Positions 5,506 to 13,988 of a stretch of DNA of 35,529 bases are shown here, in pieces. Numbering within the stretch: the first letter of the stretch is position 1; each line of letters starts with the position of its first letter. A program made the translations under genes and the position numbers. Below the pieces are notes generated by a model. The model saw only the letters and a list, made by a program, of their open reading frames with translations. It did not search any database and was not told where the DNA came from. Source of the DNA: Hyphomicrobiales bacterium (GTDB lineage Bacteria; Pseudomonadota; Alphaproteobacteria; Rhizobiales; Rhizobiaceae); assembly GCA_900472395.1 (NCBI GenBank), contig UCHV01000041.1, positions 1 through 35,529 on the forward strand, given 5' to 3'.

Positions 5506-8346
5506 TTATTCTTCGCTCGGTGCATCGCCTTCGGGGGCTCCGCTTTCCGGCGTCTCGGTGATGGCGCCGGCTTCGGTGGTGATTTCACCCGGCACGTCGC
5601 CCTCTTCCTCTTCACCTTCCGGCTCGCTGATCCGCTCGACCGACACGACCTTCTCACCCTTGCCGGTGGAGAAGATGGTGACGCCCTTGGTGGCGCGGCT
5701 GGCGATGCGGATACCATCGACCGGAACACGGATCAGAACCCCGCCGTCGGTGACGAGCATGATCTGGTCCTTGTCCTCGATCGGGAACAGAGCAACCTGT
5801 TCGCCGATTTCCGAAGTCTTCGAGGTGTCGGTGGCACGGATGCCCTTGCCGCCACGGCCTGAAGTACGGAAGTCGTAGGACGACGAACGCTTGCCAAAGC
5901 CCTTTTCGGAGACGGTCAAGACGAACTGCTCACGGCCCTTGAGGTATTCGTAGCGCTCGTCGGACAGCTGTCCTTCTTCCACCACTTCCTCGCCGACCAG
6001 CGCGATATCGTCTTCATCGACACCGGCAGCACGGCGCTCGATGGCCGAACGTTTCAGGTAAGCGGCACGCTCCCACGGCTCTGCATCGACATGGTTGACG
6101 ATGGTCATCGAAATGATGCGGTCGCCATCGGCCAGATTAATGCCGCGCACGCCGATCGAGTTACGGCCGGCAAACACGCGGACCTCATCGACCGGGAAAC
6201 GGGTTGCCTGACCGAGCGCGGTCGTCAGCAACACGTCATCGCCCGGAATGGCGAGATCCTGATTGGGTGCCGTGCAGGTCTCGACGGAGAGGATTTCGTC
6301 GCCCTCTTCCTCAAGCTTCATGGCGATCTTGCCGTTGCGGTTGACCTGAACGAAGTCGCTGAGCTTGTTACGGCGAACCGTACCGCGCGTCGTTGCGAAC
6401 ATCACGTCGAGGTTTTCCCAGGTCGCTTCGTCCTCGGGCAGCGGCATGATCGTGGTGATGCGTTCGCCGGCTTCCAGCGGCAGCATGTTGATCAGGGCCT
6501 TGCCGCGAGACTGAGGCGTACCGATCGGCAGACGATAGACCTTTTCCTTGTAGACGATGCCACGCGACGAGAAGAACAACACCGGCGTATGCGTGTTGAC
6601 CACGAACAGACGCGATACGAAATCCTCGTCACGGGTCGCCATGCCGGAACGGCCCTTGCCGCCACGGCGCTGGGCGCGATAGGTGGTCAGCGGTACGCGC
6701 TTGATATAGCCGAGATGCGAAACGGTAACGACCATGTCTTCACGAGCGATGAGGTCTTCATCGTCCATGTCGAGGCCGGCATCCATGATCTGTGTGCGGC
6801 GCGGCGTGCCGAATTCGTCGCGCACGGCAGACATCTCATCCTTGACGATAGTCTGGATGCGAACGCGCGACGACAGGATATCGAGATAATCGCTGATCTC
6901 GGCGCCGATCTTGTTCAACTCGTCGGCGATTTCGTCGCGGCCGAGTGCGGTCAGGCGGGCCAGACGCAGTTCGAGGATTGCACGCGCCTGCTCTTCCGAG
7001 AGGTTGTAGGTGCCGTCCTCGTTGAGTTTGTGACGCGGATCATCGATCAGGCGGATCAGCGGCTCGACGTCGTGCGCCGGCCAGCGGCGCGTCATCAGCT
7101 GTTCGCGCGCGGTCGCCGGATCGGGTGCCTTACGGATCAGCGCGATGACTTCATCGATGTTGGCGACCGAAATCGCCAGGCCGACCAAGACGTGAGCGCG
7201 TTCACGCGCCTTACGGAGCAAATATTTCGTACGCCGGCTAACGACGTCCTCACGGAAGGAAACGAAGGCGCGCAGCATGTCCATCAGCGCCAACTGCTCC
7301 GGCTTGCCACCGTTCAGAGCCACCATGTTGCAGCCGAAAGATGTCTGCAGCGGCGTGTAACGGTAAAGCTGGTTCAGAATGACGTCGGCATTGGCATCGC
7401 GCTTCAGTTCGATGACAACGCGATAACCCTGGCGGTCGGACTCGTCGCGCAGGTCGGAAATGCCCTCGATGCGCTTATCCTTGACCAGTTCGGCCATCTT
7501 TTCGATCATCGTCGCCTTGTTCACCTGATAGGGAACTTCGGTGATGATGATCTGTTCGCGGTCGCCGCGCATCGGCTCGATTGTGGCGACGCCGCGCATG
7601 ATAACGGATCCGCGGCCGGTCTCGTAAGCGGAGCGGATGCCGTTCTTGCCGAGAATCATTGCGCCGGTCGGGAAATCCGGGCCGGGAATGATTTCCATCA
7701 TCTCCGGCAATTCGATAGCCGGGTTATCAATCAGCGCGATACAGCCGTTGATGACCTCACCGAGATTGTGCGGCGGGATGTTGGTGGCCATGCCGACGGC
7801 GATGCCGCCTGCTCCATTGACCAGCAGGTTCGGGAACTTTGCCGGGACAACGACAGGCTCCGACAGGGTGCCGTCGTAGTTGTCACGGAAATCGACGGTT
7901 TCCTTGTCGAGATCGTCGAGCAGCGAATGCGCAGCCTTTTCAAGTCGGCATTCGGTGTAACGTTCAGCCGCCGGCGGGTCGCCGTCGATCGAGCCAAAAT
8001 TGCCCTGACCGTCGATGAGCGGCAGGCGCAAAGACCAGTCCTGCGCCATACGGGCGAGCGCGTCATAGATCGCAGTGTTGCCGTGCGGATGGTATTTACC
8101 CATCACGTCACCGGTTACACGGGCGCATTTGACGTATTTCTTGTTCCAGTCGATGCCGAGTTCGGACATGCCGTAAAGGATACGCCGATGCACCGGCTTG
8201 AGGCCGTCGCGGACGTCAGGAAGAGCGCGGCTGACGATAACGCTCATCGCGTAATCGAGGTAGGAGCGCTGCATCTCCTCCATGATCGAAATGGGCTCGA
8301 TGCCTGGGGGCAGCTTTCCGCCGCCGGGTGTGCTTTGATCAGTCAA
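5506..8346 (-). CDS. gyrA: DNA gyrase subunit A
   Basis: A 946-residue subunit A of DNA gyrase, which cuts and rejoins DNA during supercoiling with GyrB. The order is an N-terminal breakage-reunion domain with catalytic tyrosine near residue 130 (A-A-E-R-Y-T-E-C), then the GyrA box Q-R-R-G-G-K-G that starts the C-terminal DNA-wrapping beta-pinwheel, then an acidic tail rich in E and G at the end. The quinolone-determining segment reads H-P-H-G-N-T-A-I-Y-D, with Thr at the position of E. coli Ser83. The start is TTG: the family N-terminus (G-I-E-P-I-S-I-M-E-E-M) follows about 15 codons later, no upstream ATG fits, and AGGAT lies about ten bases upstream. It is longer than the E. coli protein (875), mainly through insertions and the acidic tail. 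Confidence 0.97.
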   Translation of the reverse strand: MTDQSTPGGGKLPPGIEPISIMEEMQRSYLDYAMSVIVSRALPDVRDGLKPVHRRILYGMSELGIDWNKKYVKCARVTGDVMGKYHPHGNTAIYDALARMAQDWSLRLPLIDGQGNFGSIDGDPPAAERYTECRLEKAAHSLLDDLDKETVDFRDNYDGTLSEPVVVPAKFPNLLVNGAGGIAVGMATNIPPHNLGEVINGCIALIDNPAIELPEMMEIIPGPDFPTGAMILGKNGIRSAYETGRGSVIMRGVATIEPMRGDREQIIITEVPYQVNKATMIEKMAELVKDKRIEGISDLRDESDRQGYRVVIELKRDANADVILNQLYRYTPLQTSFGCNMVALNGGKPEQLALMDMLRAFVSFREDVVSRRTKYLLRKARERAHVLVGLAISVANIDEVIALIRKAPDPATAREQLMTRRWPAHDVEPLIRLIDDPRHKLNEDGTYNLSEEQARAILELRLARLTALGRDEIADELNKIGAEISDYLDILSSRVRIQTIVKDEMSAVRDEFGTPRRTQIMDAGLDMDDEDLIAREDMVVTVSHLGYIKRVPLTTYRAQRRGGKGRSGMATRDEDFVSRLFVVNTHTPVLFFSSRGIVYKEKVYRLPIGTPQSRGKALINMLPLEAGERITTIMPLPEDEATWENLDVMFATTRGTVRRNKLSDFVQVNRNGKIAMKLEEEGDEILSVETCTAPNQDLAIPGDDVLLTTALGQATRFPVDEVRVFAGRNSIGVRGINLADGDRIISMTIVNHVDAEPWERAAYLKRSAIERRAAGVDEDDIALVGEEVVEEGQLSDERYEYLKGREQFVLTVSEKGFGKRSSSYDFRTSGRGGKGIRATDTSKTSEIGEQVALFPIEDKDQIMLVTDGGVLIRVPVDGIRIASRATKGVTIFSTGKGEKVVSVERISEPEGEEEEGDVPGEITTEAGAITETPESGAPEGDAPSEE

Positions 8347-8563
8347 ATCGATTAGGATCCTGTTCGGAATCAGTTGACGTTTTATAGCGGAAGCTCGCCT
8401 CCAACGCCAATTTCGGAACCTGTTGTGAACAGGCTTTTACGGCTTATCGACGGCATCGGCCGCCCTCGTTTGTGAAGATTACCCGCAAAAGGGGTTTTCT
8501 CCACGCTGTGGCTGTCCTAACAAGCTTTCAGTTTAACGGCAAGCATGCGGGAATATTGCTGAA
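8347..8563. promoter_or_regulatory. Divergent gap between gyrA and the MarC gene
   Basis: This 217-bp gap must hold the promoters of both genes. I cannot place -35/-10 elements with confidence. A near match to the LexA site (GTTC-N7-GTTG, 8362-8376) is present but has one mismatch at a key base. Confidence 0.4.
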
Positions 8564-9193
8564 ATGGTGACCATAGATACGATCCTGAACGCGCTGACGA
8601 CGCTGCTGGTCACACTCGATCCGCCAGGCCTAGCGCCGCTGTTCGTCGGCCTCACCGTCGGCATGGATGCCGCACAGCGACGCCATGTCGCTATGCTCGG
8701 CACGGTGACCGCTTTTGGCATCCTCGCCGGTTTTGCGTTGGTGGGCGCTCAACTACTCGGTTTCCTCGGCATTTCCATGGGCGCTTTCCGTATTGCCGGC
8801 GGCATCCTGTTGTTCTGGATCGCCTTCGAGATGATTTTCGAGCGCCGCAACGACCGCAAGGAAAAAACATCGGAGACGGCAGTTACCGTCGATCACATCC
8901 GCAATATCGCAATCTTTCCGTTGGCATTGCCCCTGATTGCCGGTCCCGGCGCGATTTCCGCCACCGTGCTTCTGGCAGGCAGTTTTCATGCGCCACTCGA
9001 ACGCACCGTTCTGATCGGCGTGCTCGCGGTGGCCATGCTTGCCGTATTCGCGGCGCTGATGATTGCCCCTGCTCTCGATCGCTTCCTGGGTGTCACCGGC
9101 CGCGCGCTTCTGACGCGCCTGCTTGGCGTCATTCTGGCGGCACTCTCGGTGCAGTTTGCGGTGGACGGCGTGCGGTCGGCCTTCAATCTCTGA
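8564..9193 (+). CDS. MarC family integral membrane protein
   Basis: A 209-residue, very hydrophobic protein with about six membrane helices. Family hallmarks are the early L-V-T-L-D-P-P-G-L-A-P-L-F, the F-R-I-A-G-G-I-L-L-F segment and the F-P-L-A-L-P-L-I-A-G-P-G-A-I turn. The MarC family was once linked to multiple antibiotic resistance, but that role was later withdrawn and its transport substrate is not established. It is transcribed away from gyrA across a 217-bp gap and converges with ssb. The start ATG has only a weak ribosome site. Confidence 0.9.
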   Translation: MVTIDTILNALTTLLVTLDPPGLAPLFVGLTVGMDAAQRRHVAMLGTVTAFGILAGFALVGAQLLGFLGISMGAFRIAGGILLFWIAFEMIFERRNDRKEKTSETAVTVDHIRNIAIFPLALPLIAGPGAISATVLLAGSFHAPLERTVLIGVLAVAMLAVFAALMIAPALDRFLGVTGRALLTRLLGVILAALSVQFAVDGVRSAFNL

Positions 9194-9274
9194 AGAGCCG
9201 GAAGCTCTTCATTCCGTAACGTGATGCCGCAAGGGGAATTGCTCGGCGGCATGATCCCCTGATACCGGGCATGA

Positions 9275-9300
9275 AAAAGGCGCCTCGCGGCGCCTTTTAG
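9275..9300. terminator. Bidirectional terminator between the MarC gene and ssb
   Basis: Stem AAAAGGCGCC with GGCGCCTTTT around a TCGC loop, with A and T runs on the outer sides. It sits between two convergent genes and can serve both. It begins 14 bases beyond the ssb stop. Confidence 0.85.
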
Positions 9301-9314
9301 CTGAGTTGGTTCGA

Positions 9315-9893
9315 TCAGAACGGGATATCGTCGTCCAGATCGCGGGAGAAGCCACCTCCAGCGCCACCGGAAGACTGGCCACCACCTCGGTTGCCACCGC
9401 CACCACCAGACGGACGACCATAATCGTCTCCGCCACCACCGTAACCGCCGCCAAAGTCGCCGCCGCCACCATAATCATTGCCGCCGGCAGAGCTGCCACG
9501 ACCGCCGCCGCTATAACCGCCGCGATCGCCGCCGCCTTCGCCACGACCATCCAGCATGGTCAGGGTCGAATTAAAGCCCTGAAGAACGACCTCGGTCGAA
9601 TAGCGGTCAGCACCTTGCTGGTCCTGCCATTTGCGGGTCTGCAGCGCGCCTTCGATATAAAGCTTGGCCCCCTTCTTCACATACTGTTCGACGACCTTGC
9701 ACAGTCCTTCGTTGAAAACGACGACGCTGTGCCATTCGGTTTTTTCCTTGCGCTCGCCGGAATTGCGATCACGCCAGCTTTCAGACGTCGCGATGCGCAG
9801 ATTTGCGATCGGACGACCGTCCTGGGTCCGGCGGATTTCGGGATCGGCGCCCACGTTGCCGATCAGGATCACCTTGTTGACGCTACCTGCCAT
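9315..9893 (-). CDS. ssb: Single-stranded DNA-binding protein
   Basis: A 192-residue SSB. The N-terminal OB fold (about residues 1-115) opens with M-A-G-S-V-N-K-V-I-L-I-G-N-V-G-A-D-P-E and contains W-H-S-V-V-V-F and K-L-Y-I-E-G-A-L-Q-T-R-K-W. A flexible linker of about 65 residues made of G-G-G, D-Y-G and S-G-G blocks follows. The acidic tip D-L-D-D-D-I-P-F recruits partner proteins in this family. The ATG is preceded by GAGGTGAAAT. It diverges from uvrA, and the shared gap contains a LexA site, so both may belong to the SOS response. Confidence 0.97.
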   Translation of the reverse strand: MAGSVNKVILIGNVGADPEIRRTQDGRPIANLRIATSESWRDRNSGERKEKTEWHSVVVFNEGLCKVVEQYVKKGAKLYIEGALQTRKWQDQQGADRYSTEVVLQGFNSTLTMLDGRGEGGGDRGGYSGGGRGSSAGGNDYGGGGDFGGGYGGGGDDYGRPSGGGGGNRGGGQSSGGAGGGFSRDLDDDIPF

Positions 9894-10036
9894 ATTTCAC
9901 CTCGTCGACCGCCATGGCGGCTCAAAAAACTCAATGGGGGCACCATAGACCATAGGGTCGATGCGATGCGACCTTGTGGCCGATAATCCACAAGCAAAAG
10001 TCCAACAAACCCGCCTGATACGGCGGCTTGAAAATT

Positions 10037-10051
10037 GTTCTTTATTTGTTC
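10037..10051. promoter_or_regulatory. LexA (SOS) box between ssb and uvrA
   Basis: An exact GTTC-N7-GTTC direct repeat, the LexA recognition sequence established for alphaproteobacteria. It lies 123 bp before the uvrA ATG and 143 bp before the ssb ATG. A possible uvrA -10 element (TATAGT, 10063-10068) is just downstream, so bound LexA would cover the promoter region. Confidence 0.85.
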
Positions 10052-10174
10052 TATTTTATTCCTATAGTCGAGTCAACGGAATCGGGAACGACCCTCAAGG
10101 CATCGTCGTTTCCATCTCGACACCGACGAATCAATCACCATATAGGGAGCCTTCCCTCCCATCAGGCTTTGGTA

Positions 10175-13096
10175 ATGAGCGAACTCAAGACGATCTCCAT
10201 TCGTGGCGCGCGTGAACACAATCTCAAGGGCATCGACCTCGATCTTCCGCGAAACTCGCTGATCGTGATGACCGGCCTGTCCGGGTCGGGCAAATCGTCG
10301 CTTGCCTTCGACACGATCTACGCGGAAGGCCAGCGGCGTTATGTCGAGAGCCTGTCGGCCTATGCCCGCCAGTTCCTCGAAATGATGCAGAAGCCGGATG
10401 TCGACCAGATCGACGGTCTGTCACCGGCAATTTCTATCGAGCAGAAGACAACGTCGCGCAACCCGCGCTCGACGGTCGGCACAGTCACCGAGATTTACGA
10501 CTATATGCGCCTTCTTTTCGCGCGTGTCGGTGTTCCTTATTCTCCGGCAACGGGGCTGCCGATCGAAAGCCAGACTGTCAGCCAGATGGTCGACCGCATT
10601 CTCGATTTCGAGGAAGGCAGCCGTCTTTATATTCTGGCGCCGATGATCCGCGGTCGTAAGGGCGAATACAAGAAAGAACTCGCCGAACTGATGAAAAAGG
10701 GCTTTCAGCGCGTAAAGGTCGATGGTCAGTTTTATGAAATCGCCGACGTTCCGCCGCTCGACAAGAAATACAAGCACGATATCGATGTGGTCGTGGACCG
10801 TCTCGTGGTGCGGTCAGACATTTCCGCACGTCTGGCCGACAGTCTCGAAACCTCGCTGAAACTGGCCGATGGCTTGGCCGTTGCCGAGTTCGCAGACAAG
10901 CCGCTGCCCGCCAATGAAACGGCCGCCGGCGGTTCGGCCAACAAGTCGCTCAACGAAACCCACGAACGTGTTCTGTTTTCCGAAAAATTCGCATGTCCTG
11001 TATCCGGCTTTACCATTCCGGAAATCGAACCACGCCTGTTTTCGTTCAACAACCCGTTTGGCGCCTGCCCGACCTGTGACGGTCTCGGTTCGCAGCAGAA
11101 GGTGGACCAGAACCTCATCGTTCCGGAACCCGGCCGCACATTGAAGGATGGCGCGATTGCGCCGTGGGCAAAATCCTCGTCGCCCTATTACAACCAGACG
11201 CTCGAAGGTCTCGGAAAGGTCTTTGGCTTCAAGCTGTCCGATCGCTGGGAAAAACTCTCCAAGGATGCGCAGAACGCGATCCTGAAGGGTACTGAAGAAA
11301 AGATCGAATTCAACTACGTCGATGGCGCCCGCTCCTACAAGACAACCAAGACGTTCGAAGGCATCGTGCCTAACCTCGAGCGCCGCTGGAAGGAAACCGA
11401 CAGCGCTTGGGCGCGCGAGGAAATCGAGCGTTACATGTCGGCAGCACCCTGCCCGGCATGCGCCGGTTATCGCCTCAAGCCGGAAGCCTTGGCCGTCAAA
11501 ATCAACAAGCTGCATATCGGCCAGACCACCGAAATGTCGATCAAGGTGGCGCGCGACTGGTTTTCGGCTCTGCCGGAACACCTCAATAGCAAACAGAACG
11601 AGATCGCCGTCCGCATCCTCAAGGAAATCCGCGAACGCCTGCAGTTTTTGAACGACGTCGGTCTCGATTATTTGAGCCTGTCGCGTAATTCCGGCACGCT
11701 TTCGGGCGGTGAAAGCCAGCGTATCCGGCTTGCCTCGCAGATCGGTTCGGGCCTCACCGGCGTTCTTTACGTGCTGGACGAACCGTCGATCGGTCTGCAC
11801 CAGCGCGACAACGCGCGGCTGCTGGAAACGCTCAAGCACCTGCGCGATATCGGCAATACGGTCATTGTGGTCGAGCACGACGAGGACGCGATCCTGACCG
11901 CCGATTACGTCGTCGATATCGGCCCTGCCGCCGGCATCCATGGCGGTGAAGTGGTTGCCGAAGGTACACCGCAGCAGGTCATGGCCAATCCGAAATCGAT
12001 GACCGGCAAATATCTGTCCGGCGAACTCGGTGTCGCCGTGCCGGCAGAACGTCGCAAGCCCAAGAAGGGCAAGGAAATTAAGGTTGTTGGTGCACGCGGC
12101 AATAACCTGAAAAATGTAACGGCTTCGGTGCCGCTCGGCGTCTTCACGGCTGTGACCGGTGTATCGGGTGGTGGCAAATCGACCTTCCTGATCGAGACGC
12201 TCTACAAGTCGGCCGCCCGCCGTGTCATGGGTGCCCGCGAAATCCCGGCCGAACATGATCGCATCGATGGTTTCGAACATATCGACAAGGTCATCGATAT
12301 CGACCAGTCTCCGATCGGTCGTACGCCGCGTTCCAACCCGGCCACCTATACCGGCGCCTTCACGCCGATCCGTGACTGGTTTGCCGGACTGCCGGAAGCC
12401 AAGGCGCGCGGTTATGCGCCAGGGCGTTTTTCCTTCAACGTCAAGGGTGGCCGCTGCGAAGCCTGTCAAGGTGACGGCGTCATCAAGATCGAGATGCACT
12501 TCCTGCCCGACGTTTACGTCACCTGCGACGTCTGCCACGGCAAGCGCTACAATCGCGAAACGCTCGACGTGCATTTCAAGGGCAAGTCGATTGCCGACGT
12601 GCTGGACATGACGGTTGAGGAAGGTGTTGAATTCTTCTCTGCCGTGCCCGCCGTGCGCGACAAGCTTCAGGCTCTGTTCGATGTCGGTCTTGGTTATATC
12701 AAGGTCGGCCAACAGGCGAATACGCTTTCGGGCGGTGAAGCGCAGCGCGTCAAACTCGCCAAGGAGTTGTCGAAACGCTCCACCGGCCGTACGCTCTACA
12801 TCCTCGACGAGCCGACCACTGGCCTGCATTTCCACGACGTCGCAAAACTTCTGGAAATGCTGCAGGAACTGGTCAACCAGGGCAATTCCGTCGTCGTTAT
12901 CGAGCACAATCTCGAAGTCATCAAGACGGCCGACTGGATCATCGATATCGGTCCCGAAGGCGGCACCGGTGGCGGTGAGATCGTTGCGCAAGGTACGCCG
13001 GAACAGGTTGTCAAGGAAAAGCGGTCCTATACAGGTCAGTTCCTCAAGGACCTGCTGGAGCGCCGACCCGTCAAGAAGGTTGAGGCGGCGGAGTAA
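10175..13096 (+). CDS. uvrA: Excinuclease ABC subunit UvrA
   Basis: A 973-residue ATPase that finds bulky DNA lesions and loads UvrB in nucleotide excision repair. It holds two ABC ATPase modules. The first has Walker A G-L-S-G-S-G-K-S-S and signature L-S-G-G-E-S-Q-R-I with D-E-P-S-I-G-L-H. The second has G-V-S-G-G-G-K-S-T, L-S-G-G-E-A-Q-R-V and D-E-P-T-T-G-L-H. Zinc modules are visible as C-P-T-C-D-G-L-G, C-P-A-C-A-G-Y, and C-E-A-C-Q-G-D-G with C-D-V-C-H-G-K. I place the start at M-S-E-L-K-T, with AGG nine bases upstream. The open frame reaches 49 codons further back but runs through the SOS box and is promoter DNA. A GGCGGA-GTAA-TCCGCC hairpin encloses the stop codon but has no T-run. Confidence 0.97.
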   Translation: MSELKTISIRGAREHNLKGIDLDLPRNSLIVMTGLSGSGKSSLAFDTIYAEGQRRYVESLSAYARQFLEMMQKPDVDQIDGLSPAISIEQKTTSRNPRSTVGTVTEIYDYMRLLFARVGVPYSPATGLPIESQTVSQMVDRILDFEEGSRLYILAPMIRGRKGEYKKELAELMKKGFQRVKVDGQFYEIADVPPLDKKYKHDIDVVVDRLVVRSDISARLADSLETSLKLADGLAVAEFADKPLPANETAAGGSANKSLNETHERVLFSEKFACPVSGFTIPEIEPRLFSFNNPFGACPTCDGLGSQQKVDQNLIVPEPGRTLKDGAIAPWAKSSSPYYNQTLEGLGKVFGFKLSDRWEKLSKDAQNAILKGTEEKIEFNYVDGARSYKTTKTFEGIVPNLERRWKETDSAWAREEIERYMSAAPCPACAGYRLKPEALAVKINKLHIGQTTEMSIKVARDWFSALPEHLNSKQNEIAVRILKEIRERLQFLNDVGLDYLSLSRNSGTLSGGESQRIRLASQIGSGLTGVLYVLDEPSIGLHQRDNARLLETLKHLRDIGNTVIVVEHDEDAILTADYVVDIGPAAGIHGGEVVAEGTPQQVMANPKSMTGKYLSGELGVAVPAERRKPKKGKEIKVVGARGNNLKNVTASVPLGVFTAVTGVSGGGKSTFLIETLYKSAARRVMGAREIPAEHDRIDGFEHIDKVIDIDQSPIGRTPRSNPATYTGAFTPIRDWFAGLPEAKARGYAPGRFSFNVKGGRCEACQGDGVIKIEMHFLPDVYVTCDVCHGKRYNRETLDVHFKGKSIADVLDMTVEEGVEFFSAVPAVRDKLQALFDVGLGYIKVGQQANTLSGGEAQRVKLAKELSKRSTGRTLYILDEPTTGLHFHDVAKLLEMLQELVNQGNSVVVIEHNLEVIKTADWIIDIGPEGGTGGGEIVAQGTPEQVVKEKRSYTGQFLKDLLERRPVKKVEAAE

Positions 13097-13143
13097 TCCG
13101 CCCTCACCAGGATATCGTCAGCTGCTCTCAACGGGAGGCATAG

Positions 13144-13947
13144 ATGAGCAAATCGGGCACGATCCGCACCGGTATCGGCGGTTGGACTTTCGATGCGTGG
13201 GAAGGCACGTTCTATCCCGAAAAGCTGGCGAAAAAGCGCCAGCTTGAATATGCTGCGAGCAAGCTTTCGATCATTGAGGTCAACGGCACCTATTACGGTT
13301 CGCAGAAACCAGAAACCTTTGCCAAATGGGCGTCGGAAGTTCCTGATGGCTTTATCTTCTCGTTGAAAGCCAGTCGCTTCACGACCAACCGCAAGATTCT
13401 TGGCGAGGCCGCTGAATCGATTGATAAATTCCTCAATCAGGGACTGGTCGAATTGGGCGACCGTCTCGGGCCGTTACTCTGGCAGTTCGCACCGACCAAG
13501 AAGTTTGAGCCGGACGACTTTGAAGCCTTTCTGAAACTGCTGCCGGAACAGCTGGAAGGCCTACCGCTACGCCATGTGGTCGAAGTGCGCCACGACAGCT
13601 TTAAAGTGCCAGAATTCGTCGCCCTTCTCGAAAAATACAATATCGCCCCGGTCTGCGCCGACCATTTCGATTATCCAATGATCGCGGACGTGACTGCCGA
13701 TTTCGTTTATGCGCGGCTGCAGAAGGGATCAGATGATATCCCGACCTGTTATACACCGAAGGATATGAACGCCTGGGCCAACCGGCTTAAATCCTGGGCC
13801 GCGGGCGATGTGCCTGCTGATCTGCCGCTGGTCGATGACAGCCGCAAGACAAAAAAAGAGCCACGCGATGTTTTTGCCTTCTTCATTCACGAAGGCAAGG
13901 TCAATGCGCCGCAGGGAGCGATGGCTATGGCGGAATTGTTGGCATAA
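13144..13947 (+). CDS. DUF72 domain protein (YecE-like)
   Basis: A 267-residue protein of the DUF72/YecE family, a TIM-barrel-like fold of unknown biochemical role. Hallmarks are the N-terminal R-T-G-I-G-G-W-T-F-D-A-W-E-G-T-F-Y-P, the E-V-N-G-T-Y-Y-G and F-S-L-K-A-S-R-F strands, the L-G-P-L-L-W-Q-F-A-P segment and the later Y-A-R-L-Q-K-G. The ATG has an excellent GGGAGG five bases upstream. It begins 47 bp after uvrA and may share its transcript, although no functional link to repair is known. Confidence 0.88.
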   Translation: MSKSGTIRTGIGGWTFDAWEGTFYPEKLAKKRQLEYAASKLSIIEVNGTYYGSQKPETFAKWASEVPDGFIFSLKASRFTTNRKILGEAAESIDKFLNQGLVELGDRLGPLLWQFAPTKKFEPDDFEAFLKLLPEQLEGLPLRHVVEVRHDSFKVPEFVALLEKYNIAPVCADHFDYPMIADVTADFVYARLQKGSDDIPTCYTPKDMNAWANRLKSWAAGDVPADLPLVDDSRKTKKEPRDVFAFFIHEGKVNAPQGAMAMAELLA

Positions 13948-13988
13948 CGACTAGCTCACGACTGCTGGTGTCGTTCTGGGCAAGCAAC

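Noticed and set aside
6091..8355. A 754-codon open frame antisense to gyrA
   Set aside because: It mirrors the codon bias of gyrA in the opposite strand, is composed of non-family low-logic sequence rich in D, R, H and V, and gyrA is certain.
8362..8376. SOS-box-like GTTC-N7-GTTG upstream of gyrA
   Set aside because: One mismatch in a fixed position, and gyrA is not a usual LexA target; chance is likely at this degeneracy.
9306..9986. A 226-codon plus-strand frame rich in Ala and Thr over ssb
   Set aside because: Produced by the glycine-rich linker codons of ssb read on the other strand.
10028..10174. N-terminal extension of UvrA by 49 codons
   Set aside because: It crosses the LexA box and the probable promoter, and family proteins begin at M-S-E-L-K-T.
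10814..12991. A 725-codon open frame antisense to uvrA
   Set aside because: A shadow frame with no ribosome site or recognisable motif.
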